From JAABTH01 sp964492615 (GTDB lineage: Bacteria > Bacillota > Dethiobacteria > DTU022): a stretch of DNA of 18,789 nt. The notes beneath the pieces were generated by a model. The model saw only the letters and a program-made list of their open reading frames with translations, was not told the origin of the DNA and ran no database searches. Positions 1-7,330 of this stretch are shown here, piece by piece. The DNA lies in contig CAZBKZ010000047.1 in assembly GCA_964492615.1 (NCBI GenBank), positions 1 through 18,789 of the forward strand. Direction: 5' to 3'. The position numbers and the translations under genes are program-made. Positions within the stretch are counted from its first letter, which is position 1. Every line of letters starts with the position of its first letter.

Positions 1-810
1 ACTGTACCATAACAGATCGGCTAATGAGGTTGGTAAAAATGGAGCGAACCCGTTAACCCAATAATCATAAAACATGTCGTGAGCGGAATTATTTAGGACT
101 AAAAAGTAGTGCAAGCTAAAACTTGCCAGCCAGACAGTGCCCATGATTAATAAAGATATAATCTTACTGCTGTAGTTATTGCTGTACAGTTCTTTGTTGG
201 TAACAAGATATAAAAATAAAGCCAGACCGGAACCGGCTAAGATGAAGATTGAAGTATGGGAAAGCCAGATTAATGTGAACCCGGTTAAAGACAATAAAGC
301 AATATTTGAAACCTTGTATTCAGATTTATAAGCTTTAATCGCAAGCAACAGAATTATTGCGGTGCAGAGCAGGTCTGTTGAATACTGCTTAAACTCTGCC
401 GAGTAATAAATGCTGTAGCGGGAAAATACAAGCAAAGCTACCGCCAACAATGCTGCCTGTTTGCTGAGCATTTCGCGGGCAAGGTAGTGAAAGACAACCA
501 GGGCCAGGCAACCGCCAAGAAAGGGTATAAACCTGAGCGTCATTTCGCTGATACCGAACAGCTCTGCAATTGCCTTGGTTAAATATAAAAATAAGAGCGG
601 TGCCGCCTGCCCATAGTGTAAAGGCTCATGCAATTGAGACCAGTTTAACTCTACCATATTCATAGCCAGGCTTATCTCGTCCGTCCAAAATGAGCGATTT
701 TCAAGGTAGACAACAAGCCTGATTATTATGCCAAAGCTAATAACAGCCCAGATAAACGCAGGGTGCAGCAAAGCGCTTTTGATTGATGTGTATAGTTTAT
801 CTAATTTCAT
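1..810 (-). CDS. GT39-like membrane glycosyltransferase, 3' end outside window
   Basis: The frame is open from an ATG at 808-810 to the left edge, so only the first 270 codons are present. It begins MKLDKLYTSIKSALLHPAF, then a first membrane segment (AFIWAVISFGIIIRLVVYL), then ENRSFWTDEISLAMNMV. An acidic pair (DE) in the first external loop just after TM1 is the hallmark of GT-C enzymes of the PMT/ArnT (GT39) type, which take sugars from a polyprenyl-phosphate donor on the outer membrane face. Several more hydrophobic segments follow, with FSRYSIYYSAEFKQYSTD resembling the conserved family region. It is the last visible gene of a minus-strand polysaccharide cluster, 44 bases after GtrA. A polyprenyl-phosphate sugar made by the GT2 at 1325-2023 and flipped by GtrA could be its donor; that link is inference. 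Confidence 0.72.
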   Translation of the reverse strand, partial: MKLDKLYTSIKSALLHPAFIWAVISFGIIIRLVVYLENRSFWTDEISLAMNMVELNWSQLHEPLHYGQAAPLLFLYLTKAIAELFGISEMTLRFIPFLGGCLALVVFHYLAREMLSKQAALLAVALLVFSRYSIYYSAEFKQYSTDLLCTAIILLLAIKAYKSEYKVSNIALLSLTGFTLIWLSHTSIFILAGSGLALFLYLVTNKELYSNNYSSKIISLLIMGTVWLASFSLHYFLVLNNSAHDMFYDYWVNGFAPFLPTSLADLLWYS

Positions 811-854
811 CTAAAATATGACCACCGGAATAAGCATTATTGTGAAAGCTTAAA

Positions 855-1310
855 TTAACAAACACCTTTGAAAACAAAATATTTCCGCATTGTAAAATTC
901 CAAATAAAAACTACTGCTGTCGCAATAATTTTTGACCATAAAAAGTTTATTGCATAGATTTCAATCAATAGCGACAGGGATAATATATTAATCAGCAAAC
1001 CTGCTGCGCTGATTAAATAAACTAATGAAATTTCTGTAATACGCTTAAACCTGCCGTTACCGACAAAGACCCACACCTTAGAAAGGTAGTAGTTCAAGGC
1101 AGTTGCCGCAATAAATGAAATAATGGCGGCGAGCAAATAATGAAAGCTTAAAAACACAACTGCCAGGTAATAAAGTAACCAGTCTACCAGCGCAGCACAC
1201 CCACCAGCGATCAGGTAGCGAAAAAAACGAATTATGGAGCTTTGGGTCGGCAACCTGAAAAATTTATCGATAAACAACTGGGTATAGTTACCCTGGTCGG
1301 TTTTTAGCAT
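855..1310 (-). CDS. GtrA-like membrane protein
   Basis: This 151-residue protein has four predicted membrane helices. It carries the GtrA-family signature RFFRYLIAGGCAALVDWLLY near the N-terminus and a central ALNYYLSKVWVF motif, and ends with the helix KIIATAVVFIWNFTMRKYFVF, where the NFxxRKxxVF ending is typical of the family. GtrA proteins are thought to help move polyprenyl-phosphate-linked sugars across the cytoplasmic membrane for glycan decoration. It lies 14 bases downstream of the family 2 glycosyltransferase, the usual partner that makes the lipid-linked sugar, and upstream of a GT39-like transferase, so the three genes form a complete donor, flippase and transferase set. The Shine-Dalgarno sequence is weak; AGGA lies about 20 bases upstream of the ATG, so the exact start is less certain than the family. 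Confidence 0.87.
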   Translation of the reverse strand: MLKTDQGNYTQLFIDKFFRLPTQSSIIRFFRYLIAGGCAALVDWLLYYLAVVFLSFHYLLAAIISFIAATALNYYLSKVWVFVGNGRFKRITEISLVYLISAAGLLINILSLSLLIEIYAINFLWSKIIATAVVFIWNFTMRKYFVFKGVC

Positions 1311-1324
1311 AATGGCTGTAACAT

Positions 1325-2023
1325 TTAATCCTTTCTTACAAAAATACCGTACTTTAAAATTACATATATTGCCCTGCAGCCATCCCTCCAGCCAATTTTT
1401 TTGCCCTCTTCGTAGGTACGACCATAATATGAAATGCCCACTTCATAGATTCTGCATTTCATTCTCGCAATTTTTGCTGTTACTTCAGGCTCAAAACCAA
1501 ACCTGTTTTCTTTTATAGTAATTGATTGGATGATCTCGCGCCTGAACATCTTGTAACAGGTTTCCATATCAGTCAGGTTCAAATTTGTAAACATATTGGA
1601 TAGTAAGGTTAAAAACCTGTTACCGGCATAGTGCCAGAAATACAAGACCCTGTGCGGGCCTGTGCCGGCAAATCTTGACCCGTAAACTACATCGGCCTTA
1701 CCGGCTTCGATGGGAGCTATTAAAAGCGGGTAGTCAGCAGGATCATATTCCAGGTCAGCATCCTGAACAATTACACAATCGCCGGTTGCTGCTTTAAAAC
1801 CCGTTCTTAAAGCAGCGCCTTTACCATAGTTTCGATCATGATAGATCAGATGGTCAACCTCTTGGCTGATTTCTTTTTTCAGTATTTCTCGGGTGCCATC
1901 AGTTGAATAGTCATCGACAACGATAATTTCAAGGTTGCTGACTGTTGATGCTTTTATGCGGTCAATTATTGTTCTTATTGTATCAACTTCGTTATAAACC
2001 GGAACGACTACCGATAACTTCAA
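1325..2023 (-). CDS. Family 2 glycosyltransferase, polyprenyl-phosphate sugar synthase type
   Basis: Starting from a TTG at 2021-2023 preceded by AAAGGG gives a 232-residue protein beginning MKLSVVVPVYNE, the standard N-terminus of GT2 enzymes. An upstream in-frame TTG at 2044 would add seven residues and has no better ribosome site. The GT-A fold motifs are in order: VVPVYNE (6-12), VVDDYSTDGT (35-44, nucleotide binding), and QDADLEYDP (87-95) with the metal-binding DxD. YGSRFAG and ETCYKMFRRE follow, both typical of DPM1/dolichol-phosphate-mannose-synthase-like enzymes. There is no C-terminal membrane segment, so it resembles the soluble DPM1 form, with the separate GtrA next door supplying the membrane part. 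The donor sugar cannot be read from the sequence. It follows the epimerase gene by 30 bases in an apparent operon. Confidence 0.9.
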   Translation of the reverse strand: MKLSVVVPVYNEVDTIRTIIDRIKASTVSNLEIIVVDDYSTDGTREILKKEISQEVDHLIYHDRNYGKGAALRTGFKAATGDCVIVQDADLEYDPADYPLLIAPIEAGKADVVYGSRFAGTGPHRVLYFWHYAGNRFLTLLSNMFTNLNLTDMETCYKMFRREIIQSITIKENRFGFEPEVTAKIARMKCRIYEVGISYYGRTYEEGKKIGWRDGCRAIYVILKYGIFVRKD

Positions 2024-2053
2024 TTCGTATCCCTTTCTGATCAACCAGTGATT

Positions 2054-3022
2054 TTAAAGTTTTCTTTTCTTATAACTATTTGTCGGCTCCTGCAGCGACT
2101 TAGAAAAATAGTCGATTGTTTTCAGCAAGCCCTCTTTTAGCTGGACTGAAGGCTGCCACTTTATTAAGTCATTGGCCAGGGTGATGTCAGGGCATCTTCT
2201 AACCGGATCATTTTCAGGCAGTTGTTCAAATATAACTGTAGATGATGAGCTGGTGAGCTCTATGATCAGCCTGGCGATTTGCATGATTGTTAACTCCACT
2301 GGATTGCCAAGGTTTACCGGGCCGGTAAAATCACGCGGCAATTGCATTAATTCAATCAACCCGCTTACTGTATCATCAACAAAACAAAAAGAACGGGTTT
2401 GACTGCCATCCCCGTAAATTGTAATTGGATCATTACCCAGCGCCTGAACGATAAAGTTTGAAATAACCCTGCCGTCGTCGGGGTGCATCCTGGGCCCGTA
2501 TGTGTTAAATATACGGGCTATTTTTACTGGAACATTGTTTTGATGATAGTAACTCATAAAGAGTGTTTCAGAACATCGCTTGCCTTCATCATAGCAGGCA
2601 CGGGGTCCGATTGGATTAACATTGTCCCAGTAGCTTTCAACCTGTGGATGGATTTCCGGATCTCCATAAACTTCGCTTGTTGAGGCCTGTAATATTTTTG
2701 CCTTGGTTCGCTTGGCTAACCCGAGCATGTTAATTGAGCCATGCACGCTGGTTTTTATTGTTTGCACCGGGTTAAACTGGTAATGAACCGGTGAGGCCGG
2801 GCAAGCCAGATTATAAATTTCATCGACCTCCAGGTAAAGGGGAAAGGTAATATCATGCCGGATTAGTTCAAATCTTGGTTCACCTAAAAGGTGCGAAATG
2901 TTTCGCTTTTGGCCGGTAAAAAAGTTGTCACAGCATAATACTTCTTCGCCTTTCTCAAGTAATCGTTCGCAAAGGTGTGAACCTATAAAACCTGCGCCAC
3001 CTGTTACCAGAATTCGTTTCAT
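2054..3022 (-). CDS. NAD-dependent epimerase/dehydratase, UDP-glucuronate decarboxylase (UXS) type
   Basis: The ATG at 3020-3022 (MKRILVTGG) has GGAGA eight bases upstream, so I prefer it to the TTG six bases earlier. The product is a 322-residue short-chain dehydrogenase/reductase of the extended type. It shows the Rossmann motif GGAGFIGS (8-15), DNFFTG, HDIT, NLACPASP (UXS-like), the catalytic TSE (115-117) with YxxxK at Y144/K148 in RACYDEGKRCSE, and RIFNTYGPRM. The stretch from ACPASPVHYQ to YDEGKR is characteristic of UDP-xylose synthase, which oxidises and decarboxylates UDP-glucuronate to UDP-xylose. A closely related dTDP-glucose 4,6-dehydratase-like activity is the main alternative. 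It probably supplies a nucleotide sugar for the glycan made by the neighbouring transferases. Confidence 0.9.
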   Translation of the reverse strand: MKRILVTGGAGFIGSHLCERLLEKGEEVLCCDNFFTGQKRNISHLLGEPRFELIRHDITFPLYLEVDEIYNLACPASPVHYQFNPVQTIKTSVHGSINMLGLAKRTKAKILQASTSEVYGDPEIHPQVESYWDNVNPIGPRACYDEGKRCSETLFMSYYHQNNVPVKIARIFNTYGPRMHPDDGRVISNFIVQALGNDPITIYGDGSQTRSFCFVDDTVSGLIELMQLPRDFTGPVNLGNPVELTIMQIARLIIELTSSSSTVIFEQLPENDPVRRCPDITLANDLIKWQPSVQLKEGLLKTIDYFSKSLQEPTNSYKKRKL

Positions 3023-3071
3023 TAACAATTCTCCTTCAACTGCTGCTGCCTGAAATGTTGGTGCCTGTGCC

Positions 3072-3284
3072 CACCTTGGCCATCTTCTAAAACTTTTCGT
3101 TGCTCTGCATCAACTCATCATAGGTGCCTTCGGCCACGATTCTGCCTTTCTCAAGCAGGTAAATTTTTACTGCAACTTTTCACCGTAGTCAGTCTGTGGG
3201 CAATTACTATCAGTGTTTTAAGTTCTGCTGCGTTATTCATAGCCTGCAGTACTGCATCCTTCGTAGCTTCATCAAATACCATAA
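3072..3284 (-). pseudogene. Decayed C-terminal fragment of an ABC exporter, duplicate of the gene at 3963-5795
   Basis: Read on the minus strand, this stretch encodes MVFDEAT, DAVLQAMNNAAELKTLIVIA, HRLTTVK and then, in another frame, KIYLLEKGRIVAEGTYDELM. These are the Walker B, H-loop and tail of the ABC exporter upstream, nearly identical in places. It is broken three ways: eight codons of the D-loop are replaced by one (the intact gene has AGCTAC at both edges of the missing 21 bases, suggesting slippage); one base is inserted in the run AAAAATTT, shifting the frame; and a TAG falls where the intact gene has a lysine codon. No ABC transmembrane region is present. It looks like the residue of a second or rearranged transporter gene. 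Nothing suggests that it is translated into a working product. Confidence 0.87.
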
Positions 3285-3292
3285 AAAAAATA

Positions 3293-3970
3293 TCAAGGTC
3301 TTTTATTCTGTCGATATATTTGCAGGTGCTGTATCGCAGATGCATGGATACAGCCTAGCTCAGCTTCAATTAATGGTAATCTAATTATTCTTGCCATGGC
3401 AAACCTATGACTACCTGCTCCACTGAAATATAGAATACCTTCCGGACCAATATGTATAATAGGCTCACCTCCGAGCCTATGCAAGTCATCATCTATATCT
3501 TTTGCGTCTCTTAACTTTCTTTCTTTTTTCACCATAGAATAAATCTTATCTAAATTATCGTAACGTTTTATTATATCTTCAATATTTTTACAACCATCAA
3601 CTTCGCCTTTCTTCTTTATCAAAGATATCATATACTCAAATGCCCCGGCTTGCTCCCAGGTTTGTCCTTCAACCCAATGCTTGATGCAATAATTGATCTT
3701 AACAAAATCGTCAACAGGATAAGCAAAACAATCGGGCCAGGCTGAAACAATAACTCTTCCTGAAGTATCTCTTACACTAGTACAATTAAACATTTTATTT
3801 ATTACTGATGGCTCTAAGTATAAATTACAATCAGCAGGATTGATCCAGATATGCTCTCTATGCACTGGAGCATTTAATCCATACTTTACTTTATTTTCAA
3901 AGCGCCGATAAATCCTTAATAAACGCACTAATCTATTATTAATTTTTATATACTCAATTTTCTTAGTCAT
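3293..3970 (-). CDS. Uncharacterised EPS-cluster protein with ParB/sulfiredoxin-like C-terminus
   Basis: The 225-residue product has no signal peptide or membrane segment. The N-terminal half (LVRLLRIYRRFENKVKYGLN, HREHIWINPAD) resembles proteins found beside polysaccharide genes, but I do not recognise a named domain in it. Residues about 165-215 read GGEPIIHIGPEGILYFSGAG, SHRFAMARIIRLPLIEAELG. This matches the general pattern of ParB/sulfiredoxin-fold proteins (a strand, then G-H-R-hAhAkhhgh, then a strand), where the GxHR motif binds a nucleotide or DNA. Its ATG overlaps the exporter's stop by eight bases (ATGACTAA), so the two are translationally coupled. The base composition is more AT-rich than its neighbours, hinting at transfer. 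A role in glycan export or sugar-lipid modification is possible but unproven. Confidence 0.6.
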   Translation of the reverse strand: MTKKIEYIKINNRLVRLLRIYRRFENKVKYGLNAPVHREHIWINPADCNLYLEPSVINKMFNCTSVRDTSGRVIVSAWPDCFAYPVDDFVKINYCIKHWVEGQTWEQAGAFEYMISLIKKKGEVDGCKNIEDIIKRYDNLDKIYSMVKKERKLRDAKDIDDDLHRLGGEPIIHIGPEGILYFSGAGSHRFAMARIIRLPLIEAELGCIHASAIQHLQIYRQNKRP

Positions 3971-5795
3971 TTTTTTGGTTGATAGATTTATCTACATTTT
4001 TTGCCATACTTTTAAACTGCTCATTGGAACTAAGCAGTTCTTCATATCTACCTTCTGCAGTAATTCTGCCCTTCTCAAGCATGTAAATCTTGTCACAGTT
4101 CTTTACTGTGGTCAGTCTGTGGGCAATTACTATCAGTGTTTTAAGTTCTGCAGCATTATTCATAGCCTGCAGTACTGCATCTTCTGTAGCTCCATCGAGA
4201 GCGCTGGTAGCTTCATCGAATACCAGTACATCCGGGTCGTGGTATAAAGCCCGGGCTATACCGATACGCTGGCGTTGGCCGCCGGAAAGGCGAATACCTC
4301 TTTCTCCAACCAGAGTATTATATCCTTCCGGCATTTCATTGGTAATAAAATCATGTATATTGGCTATGCGGGCAACCTTTTCCAAGGAGTTTTGGTCTAT
4401 ATCGCTGTCGGCAACTCCGAATGCTATATTACGGGCTACAGTATCATCGCTTAAATAAATATGCTGGGGTACATAACCGATATTTTTCTGCCACTTGATG
4501 ATATTGTCTTTATTAATTACCACTCCGTCAACAAGAAGTTTACCTTCGCCGGGGGTGAGCAGGCCGAGGATTATATCAACCAGGGTTGTTTTTCCGGCCC
4601 CGGTGGGGCCGACAAAAGCTACAGCGCTGTTCACCGGAATGATTAGGTTAAGGTTTGATATGACAGGTGTTTTTGTATTGGGGTAGTTGAAAGAAACTCC
4701 ATTCAGGGAGATTTCTTTTTTCAGGTAAATCGCATCGTCTTTATTTAGTTTTGCATATGTTCCTGTGGGAAGATCTTTTTCCTTGCGTTTAAAATCTGTA
4801 TAGATTCGATCCAAAACTGCCCGGTTAAACTGCATCTGCGCGAAGGAAGTAAAAAGATCCTGCAAGGCAGGCATCAGGCGGTATCCGGCAAAAGCGAATA
4901 AACTGACCAGGGGTATAACCTGGCCGGCATTCTCCCTGGTTAAAAGCAGGGCCAGGACAAAAACTATAATGCCTCCAAAAGCGATAGCTTCAAGGGCAAA
5001 ACGGGGAATCTGTCCGATAACTGCATTCCAGGACATCAGGCGGGCTAACCGGTAGGAATAGGTCGAATAGCGATCGAGAAAATAGGGTTCACGGTTCATT
5101 ACCTTGATCTCTTTAATACCCCCGAAGGCTTCACTGACTGCTTTGAAACGCATTTGGTTGGCTTCTATACGCAGTTTACCCCGAGTTTTCAGGTTGCGAT
5201 TAACCCTGAGAATAATCAGGATGTATGCTCCACCAAGGAACAGGATGGCAATTACAGTAACTGCAACATCTACCCAGAAAAGCATTGTCAGCATAATTAG
5301 TGTAACCATGCCCCGGGTAATAACGTTAAGTAAGGGAATAAGAAAACTGTTTGTCAGGTTGTTAACTTCAGTTAAAACATTCTTGCTCAAATCAGCGCTG
5401 TTCTGGTTGAGGAAAAATGCATAGGGCATAGCCAGGTATTTTTCAAGCAGGCGTCTGGAAAGTCGGTGGTTATTCATCCAGACAAAGCGCAGTTTCAGCC
5501 AGGTGGCAAAGGCTGAAATGGCATTTGAGAAAAATATGATTACGAACATAGCCACTCCGATAAAAATGATGAAGCGGTTGACGCTGGTAAAATTAAATGT
5601 TTCATATGCCATATTGAGCCAGCGGTTTTCGAAAACCATATTTTGGTCCATCACCAGGCTGATAAAGGGCAGCACAGAGGCGACCCCGATAGCCTGGGAA
5701 AAGGCCATAGCGATAATAGCGATCAGCAGTAGGCCAACCTGTATTTTTTCGCGGCGGGTAAGGATTCCTCTCAGTTTTTTTATTGTATCGCGCAA
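3963..5795 (-). CDS. ABC exporter, fused membrane and ATPase domains (flippase type)
   Basis: The product is a half-transporter of about 610 residues from a TTG at 5793-5795 (GAGG nine bases upstream). The frame stays open to an ATG at 5888, but those extra 31 residues come largely from a palindromic repeat, so I do not use that start. Numbered from 5888, the membrane domain spans about residues 45-340 and includes the loop motif EAFGGIKEIKVMNRE. The ATPase domain has Walker A GPTGAGKTT (427-435), Q-loop NIGYVPQHIYL, signature LSGGQRQR (534-541), Walker B VLVFDEATSALD (554-565) and the H-loop His590. All catalytic residues are present. The arrangement resembles PglK/MsbA-type exporters that flip lipid-linked oligosaccharides. 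It leads the polysaccharide operon. Confidence 0.93.
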   Translation of the reverse strand: MRDTIKKLRGILTRREKIQVGLLLIAIIAMAFSQAIGVASVLPFISLVMDQNMVFENRWLNMAYETFNFTSVNRFIIFIGVAMFVIIFFSNAISAFATWLKLRFVWMNNHRLSRRLLEKYLAMPYAFFLNQNSADLSKNVLTEVNNLTNSFLIPLLNVITRGMVTLIMLTMLFWVDVAVTVIAILFLGGAYILIILRVNRNLKTRGKLRIEANQMRFKAVSEAFGGIKEIKVMNREPYFLDRYSTYSYRLARLMSWNAVIGQIPRFALEAIAFGGIIVFVLALLLTRENAGQVIPLVSLFAFAGYRLMPALQDLFTSFAQMQFNRAVLDRIYTDFKRKEKDLPTGTYAKLNKDDAIYLKKEISLNGVSFNYPNTKTPVISNLNLIIPVNSAVAFVGPTGAGKTTLVDIILGLLTPGEGKLLVDGVVINKDNIIKWQKNIGYVPQHIYLSDDTVARNIAFGVADSDIDQNSLEKVARIANIHDFITNEMPEGYNTLVGERGIRLSGGQRQRIGIARALYHDPDVLVFDEATSALDGATEDAVLQAMNNAAELKTLIVIAHRLTTVKNCDKIYMLEKGRITAEGRYEELLSSNEQFKSMAKNVDKSINQKND

Positions 5796-5848
5796 AATTT
5801 GTGGCCTCGATTCAGGTTTTTGTATTAAGAAGCGTATTACTGTGCCAC

Positions 5849-5920
5849 TAAAGTGCCAGTGGGACGGGGTACTTGACACGGAAAACACGTGTCAGAGCAC
5901 CCCGTCCCACAGGCACTTTA
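5849..5920. repeat. Palindromic repeat, family 1 copy A
   Basis: A 72-base near-perfect palindrome. The outer arms are TAAAGTGCC and GGCACTTTA, and the inner arms TGGGACGGGGT...GACACG and CGTGTC...ACCCCGTCCCA pair around GAAAA. It would form a long hairpin in RNA or DNA. A second copy is at 9099-9167 and a decayed one at 9419-9478. It lies directly upstream of the exporter gene and replaces any native sequence beyond its 5' end. Confidence 0.85.
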
Positions 5921-5925
5921 GTAAA

Positions 5926-6023
5926 CTATTCGGATTTAAAAAGCTCAACCAATTTACTTATAATAACTTCAAGTTCTTCTTTAGTGGAACAAGTATAATA
6001 TCCCTACGTTTATAAGCTGTCAT
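5926..6023 (-). pseudogene. MazF/PemK-like toxin relic, copy 1, internally deleted
   Basis: An ATG at 6021-6023 overlaps the end of the upstream antitoxin, as in intact toxin-antitoxin operons. It reads MTAYKRRDIILVP, the N-terminal strand of MazF/PemK toxins (usually YKRGDIVLVPFPFTD). The frame then runs into LKKNLKLL and stops at 5958. In another frame the same DNA reads STKEELEVIISKLVELFKSE and stops at 5926, which matches the C-terminal helix of these toxins. The central part, about 80 codons, is missing and the frame is lost, so no active toxin can be made. A 21-residue remnant peptide could still be translated. The identical deletion occurs at 8141-8238. Confidence 0.75.
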
Positions 6024-6201
6024 AGATGCTGTCCTCTTCATTAACCCAATCTTGAAAAACCGGTTCAATTGTTTTTAGTATTCCTATAAGTTCTTGGTTG
6101 TCTTTAAGTTTAATAAACTGCAGATATTCATAGATATCTTCCAATCTTTTATCTGACAAGCTGTCAATTATTTGATGAGCTTTTTCCCTTAGATTAGACA
6201 T
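6010..6201 (-). CDS. Antitoxin-like protein, N-terminal variant 1
   Basis: This 63-residue acidic protein starts at an ATG with AGGAAG upstream. The N-terminus (MSNLREKAHQIIDSL, EDIYEYLQFIKLK) resembles the helical DUF2281-type modules of some Firmicutes antitoxins. From KDNQELIG to the end EEDSIYDSL, 31 residues, it is identical to the protein at 8225-8446. That tail (EPVFQDWVNEEDSIYDSL) has the W-x(4)-D-x-xYD pattern of toxin-binding tails found beside MazF-type toxins. Its toxin partner is deleted (5926-6023), so it may be an orphan antitoxin or a non-functional leftover. The frame itself is intact. Confidence 0.65.
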   Translation of the reverse strand: MSNLREKAHQIIDSLSDKRLEDIYEYLQFIKLKDNQELIGILKTIEPVFQDWVNEEDSIYDSL

Positions 6202-6316
6202 GTTACTCGCTTCCTTTTAATTAAGGGCACCGCAAGCTGTGCCGCTACAATTTTTGCCTTAATAAAGTATTGCGCGCATCTACTTAACAATGTTTGCAAC
6301 TTATCTATACTTCAAT

Positions 6317-6354
6317 GCAAAGCGCCCTCGTGGTTAATCCACGGGGCGCTTTGC
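6317..6354. terminator. Strong hairpin between TA units
   Basis: GCAAAGCGCCC(T)CGTGG pairs with CCACGGGGCGCTTTGC around a TTAAT loop, giving 16 paired positions with one bulged T. It lies 69 bases downstream of the higA stop. It has no T-run on either side, so it may be a weak terminator, an RNA-stabilising hairpin or another repeat. The rest of 6202-6422 shows no gene. Confidence 0.5.
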
Positions 6355-6422
6355 AAATGCCAATAGCTCATTTCCAATCTAATTTTGCGCATTTTGAACA
6401 CTTATCCAGGACAAACATCTCT

Positions 6423-6737
6423 CTACCTACAATTGCTCTTTTCCTCAAATTGACATGAATCAATTGGAACCACAGACAAGGTCAATCCAAAAGGCTTAAG
6501 CACTTTTAATACTGTGGTGAGCTGCGGATCCATTCTATTATTTTCAAGCCTTGCGATAAAACTTTGCTTTACTCCGCTTATAGCTTCAAGCTCTGCTTGG
6601 GTTATCCCTTTCTCTTTACGTGCTTTTAATATTTCTCCAACTATCTTAACTTTAAGTGCAATCTCATCCCTATCTTCAGGAGTTAAGGAGTCTAAATTGT
6701 TATATACATCTTCCCATTTTCTGGTTTTTGTACTCAT
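6423..6737 (-). CDS. higA: HigA-type antitoxin, XRE-family helix-turn-helix
   Basis: A 104-residue protein with a Cro/C1-type helix-turn-helix at about residues 33-85: ILKARKEKGITQAELEAISG, then VKQSFIARLENNRMDPQLTT. LKPFGLTLSVVPID ends the domain, as in HigA antitoxins. The N-terminal KWEDVYNNLDSLTPEDRDEI is common in antitoxins of Gp49-type toxins. It lies one base after the toxin gene, in the toxin-first order characteristic of higBA. It should bind HigB and repress the shared promoter; a 12-base palindrome (7132-7143) inside that promoter is the likely site. Confidence 0.88.
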   Translation of the reverse strand: MSTKTRKWEDVYNNLDSLTPEDRDEIALKVKIVGEILKARKEKGITQAELEAISGVKQSFIARLENNRMDPQLTTVLKVLKPFGLTLSVVPIDSCQFEEKSNCR

Positions 6738-6738
6738 T

Positions 6739-7098
6739 TTACTGACTCCTCCCCAAAAAATCTTTTAAATTGTGCTTGGCCTTTTCTATTTCACTTTTTG
6801 GTGTTTTTTTAGTTTTTTTCACAAAATGATGAAGCAATATAAATGTATTCCCTTTCCAATGAGCAAACAGTATCCGATCATTGGTTGGCCTGAGCTCCCA
6901 TATTTTATCTTCTATATGTTTAGTAACCGGCAACCCGATTCTTGTACCATAATGCTTTAGCAACTCTATATATTCAGATATTTTTTTCAACCGAATTCGT
7001 TCATTTTTGCTGGTCTGAGCTTTTTCGTTAAGTCTCTCAAAATAATCTGAGATTGGTGAGTTTCCTTTTGCGTCTTCATATATTTCGATTTCGAACAT
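6739..7098 (-). CDS. higB: HigB/RelE-family toxin (phage Gp49-like)
   Basis: A 119-residue basic protein with the Gp49-like (RelE superfamily) layout: FEIEIYEDAKGNSPISDYFE at the N-terminus, a central IRLKKISEYIELLKHYG helix, then IEDKIWELRPTNDRILFAHW. It ends with KGNTFILLHHFVKKTKKTPK and EIEKAKHNLKDFL. The ELRP...R, LHHFVKKTKKTP and ExxxA motifs are those of ribosome-dependent mRNA interferases of the HigB group. The length is normal and the frame intact, so the toxin is probably active. It is transcribed with higA from a promoter at 7127-7154. Confidence 0.88.
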   Translation of the reverse strand: MFEIEIYEDAKGNSPISDYFERLNEKAQTSKNERIRLKKISEYIELLKHYGTRIGLPVTKHIEDKIWELRPTNDRILFAHWKGNTFILLHHFVKKTKKTPKSEIEKAKHNLKDFLGRSQ

Positions 7099-7126
7099 CT
7101 AGTTACTATATCCTTTTCATTTTAAT

Positions 7127-7154
7127 AATATAACTAATTAGTTCTATTTGTCAA
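7127..7154 (-). promoter_or_regulatory. higBA promoter with embedded operator
   Basis: On the minus strand, TTGACA (7149-7154) and TATATT (7127-7132) are separated by 16 bases, 29 bases before the higB ATG. The spacer contains the perfect palindrome AACTAATTAGTT (7132-7143), overlapping the -10 box by one base. A related half-site, AACTAG, lies just before the start codon. This is where an XRE antitoxin would repress. Confidence 0.75.
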
Positions 7155-7164
7155 GAGGAGCGAA

Positions 7165-7330
7165 TTAACTCTTATCCTCAACTACCCCAGGGGGTGAGTT
7201 TCCTTTTGCGTTGCAGACATCGCTGATGCCGACGTGGGCGTAGATTTCAGTGCTGCCGATATCTTCATGGGGACTTGTTTTTGGGCACAGGGCATCCAAT
7301 TCTTGCCGGAAAGCGGTTAGCACATCAGCA
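7165..7330 (-). pseudogene. Possible tyrosine-recombinase C-terminal relic
   Basis: On the minus strand the frame reads PHEDIGSTEIYAHVGISDV, close to the C-terminal box of tyrosine recombinases (LGHxxxxTTxxYxHV, containing the nucleophilic tyrosine). Upstream it reads LADVLTAFRQELDALCP, also found at 7979-8017, and downstream AKGNSP. No other recombinase motif (R or HxR) is present. Part of the sequence matches the higB start through a shared 19-base run (GGTGAGTTTCCTTTTGCGT at 7055-7073 and 7193-7211). I take it as debris from a mobile element joined by recombination. Confidence 0.35.

Noticed and set aside
1312..1518. Plus-strand open frame opposite the family 2 glycosyltransferase
   Set aside because: It is antisense to a clearly coding gene, has no ribosome site and shows no recognisable motif.
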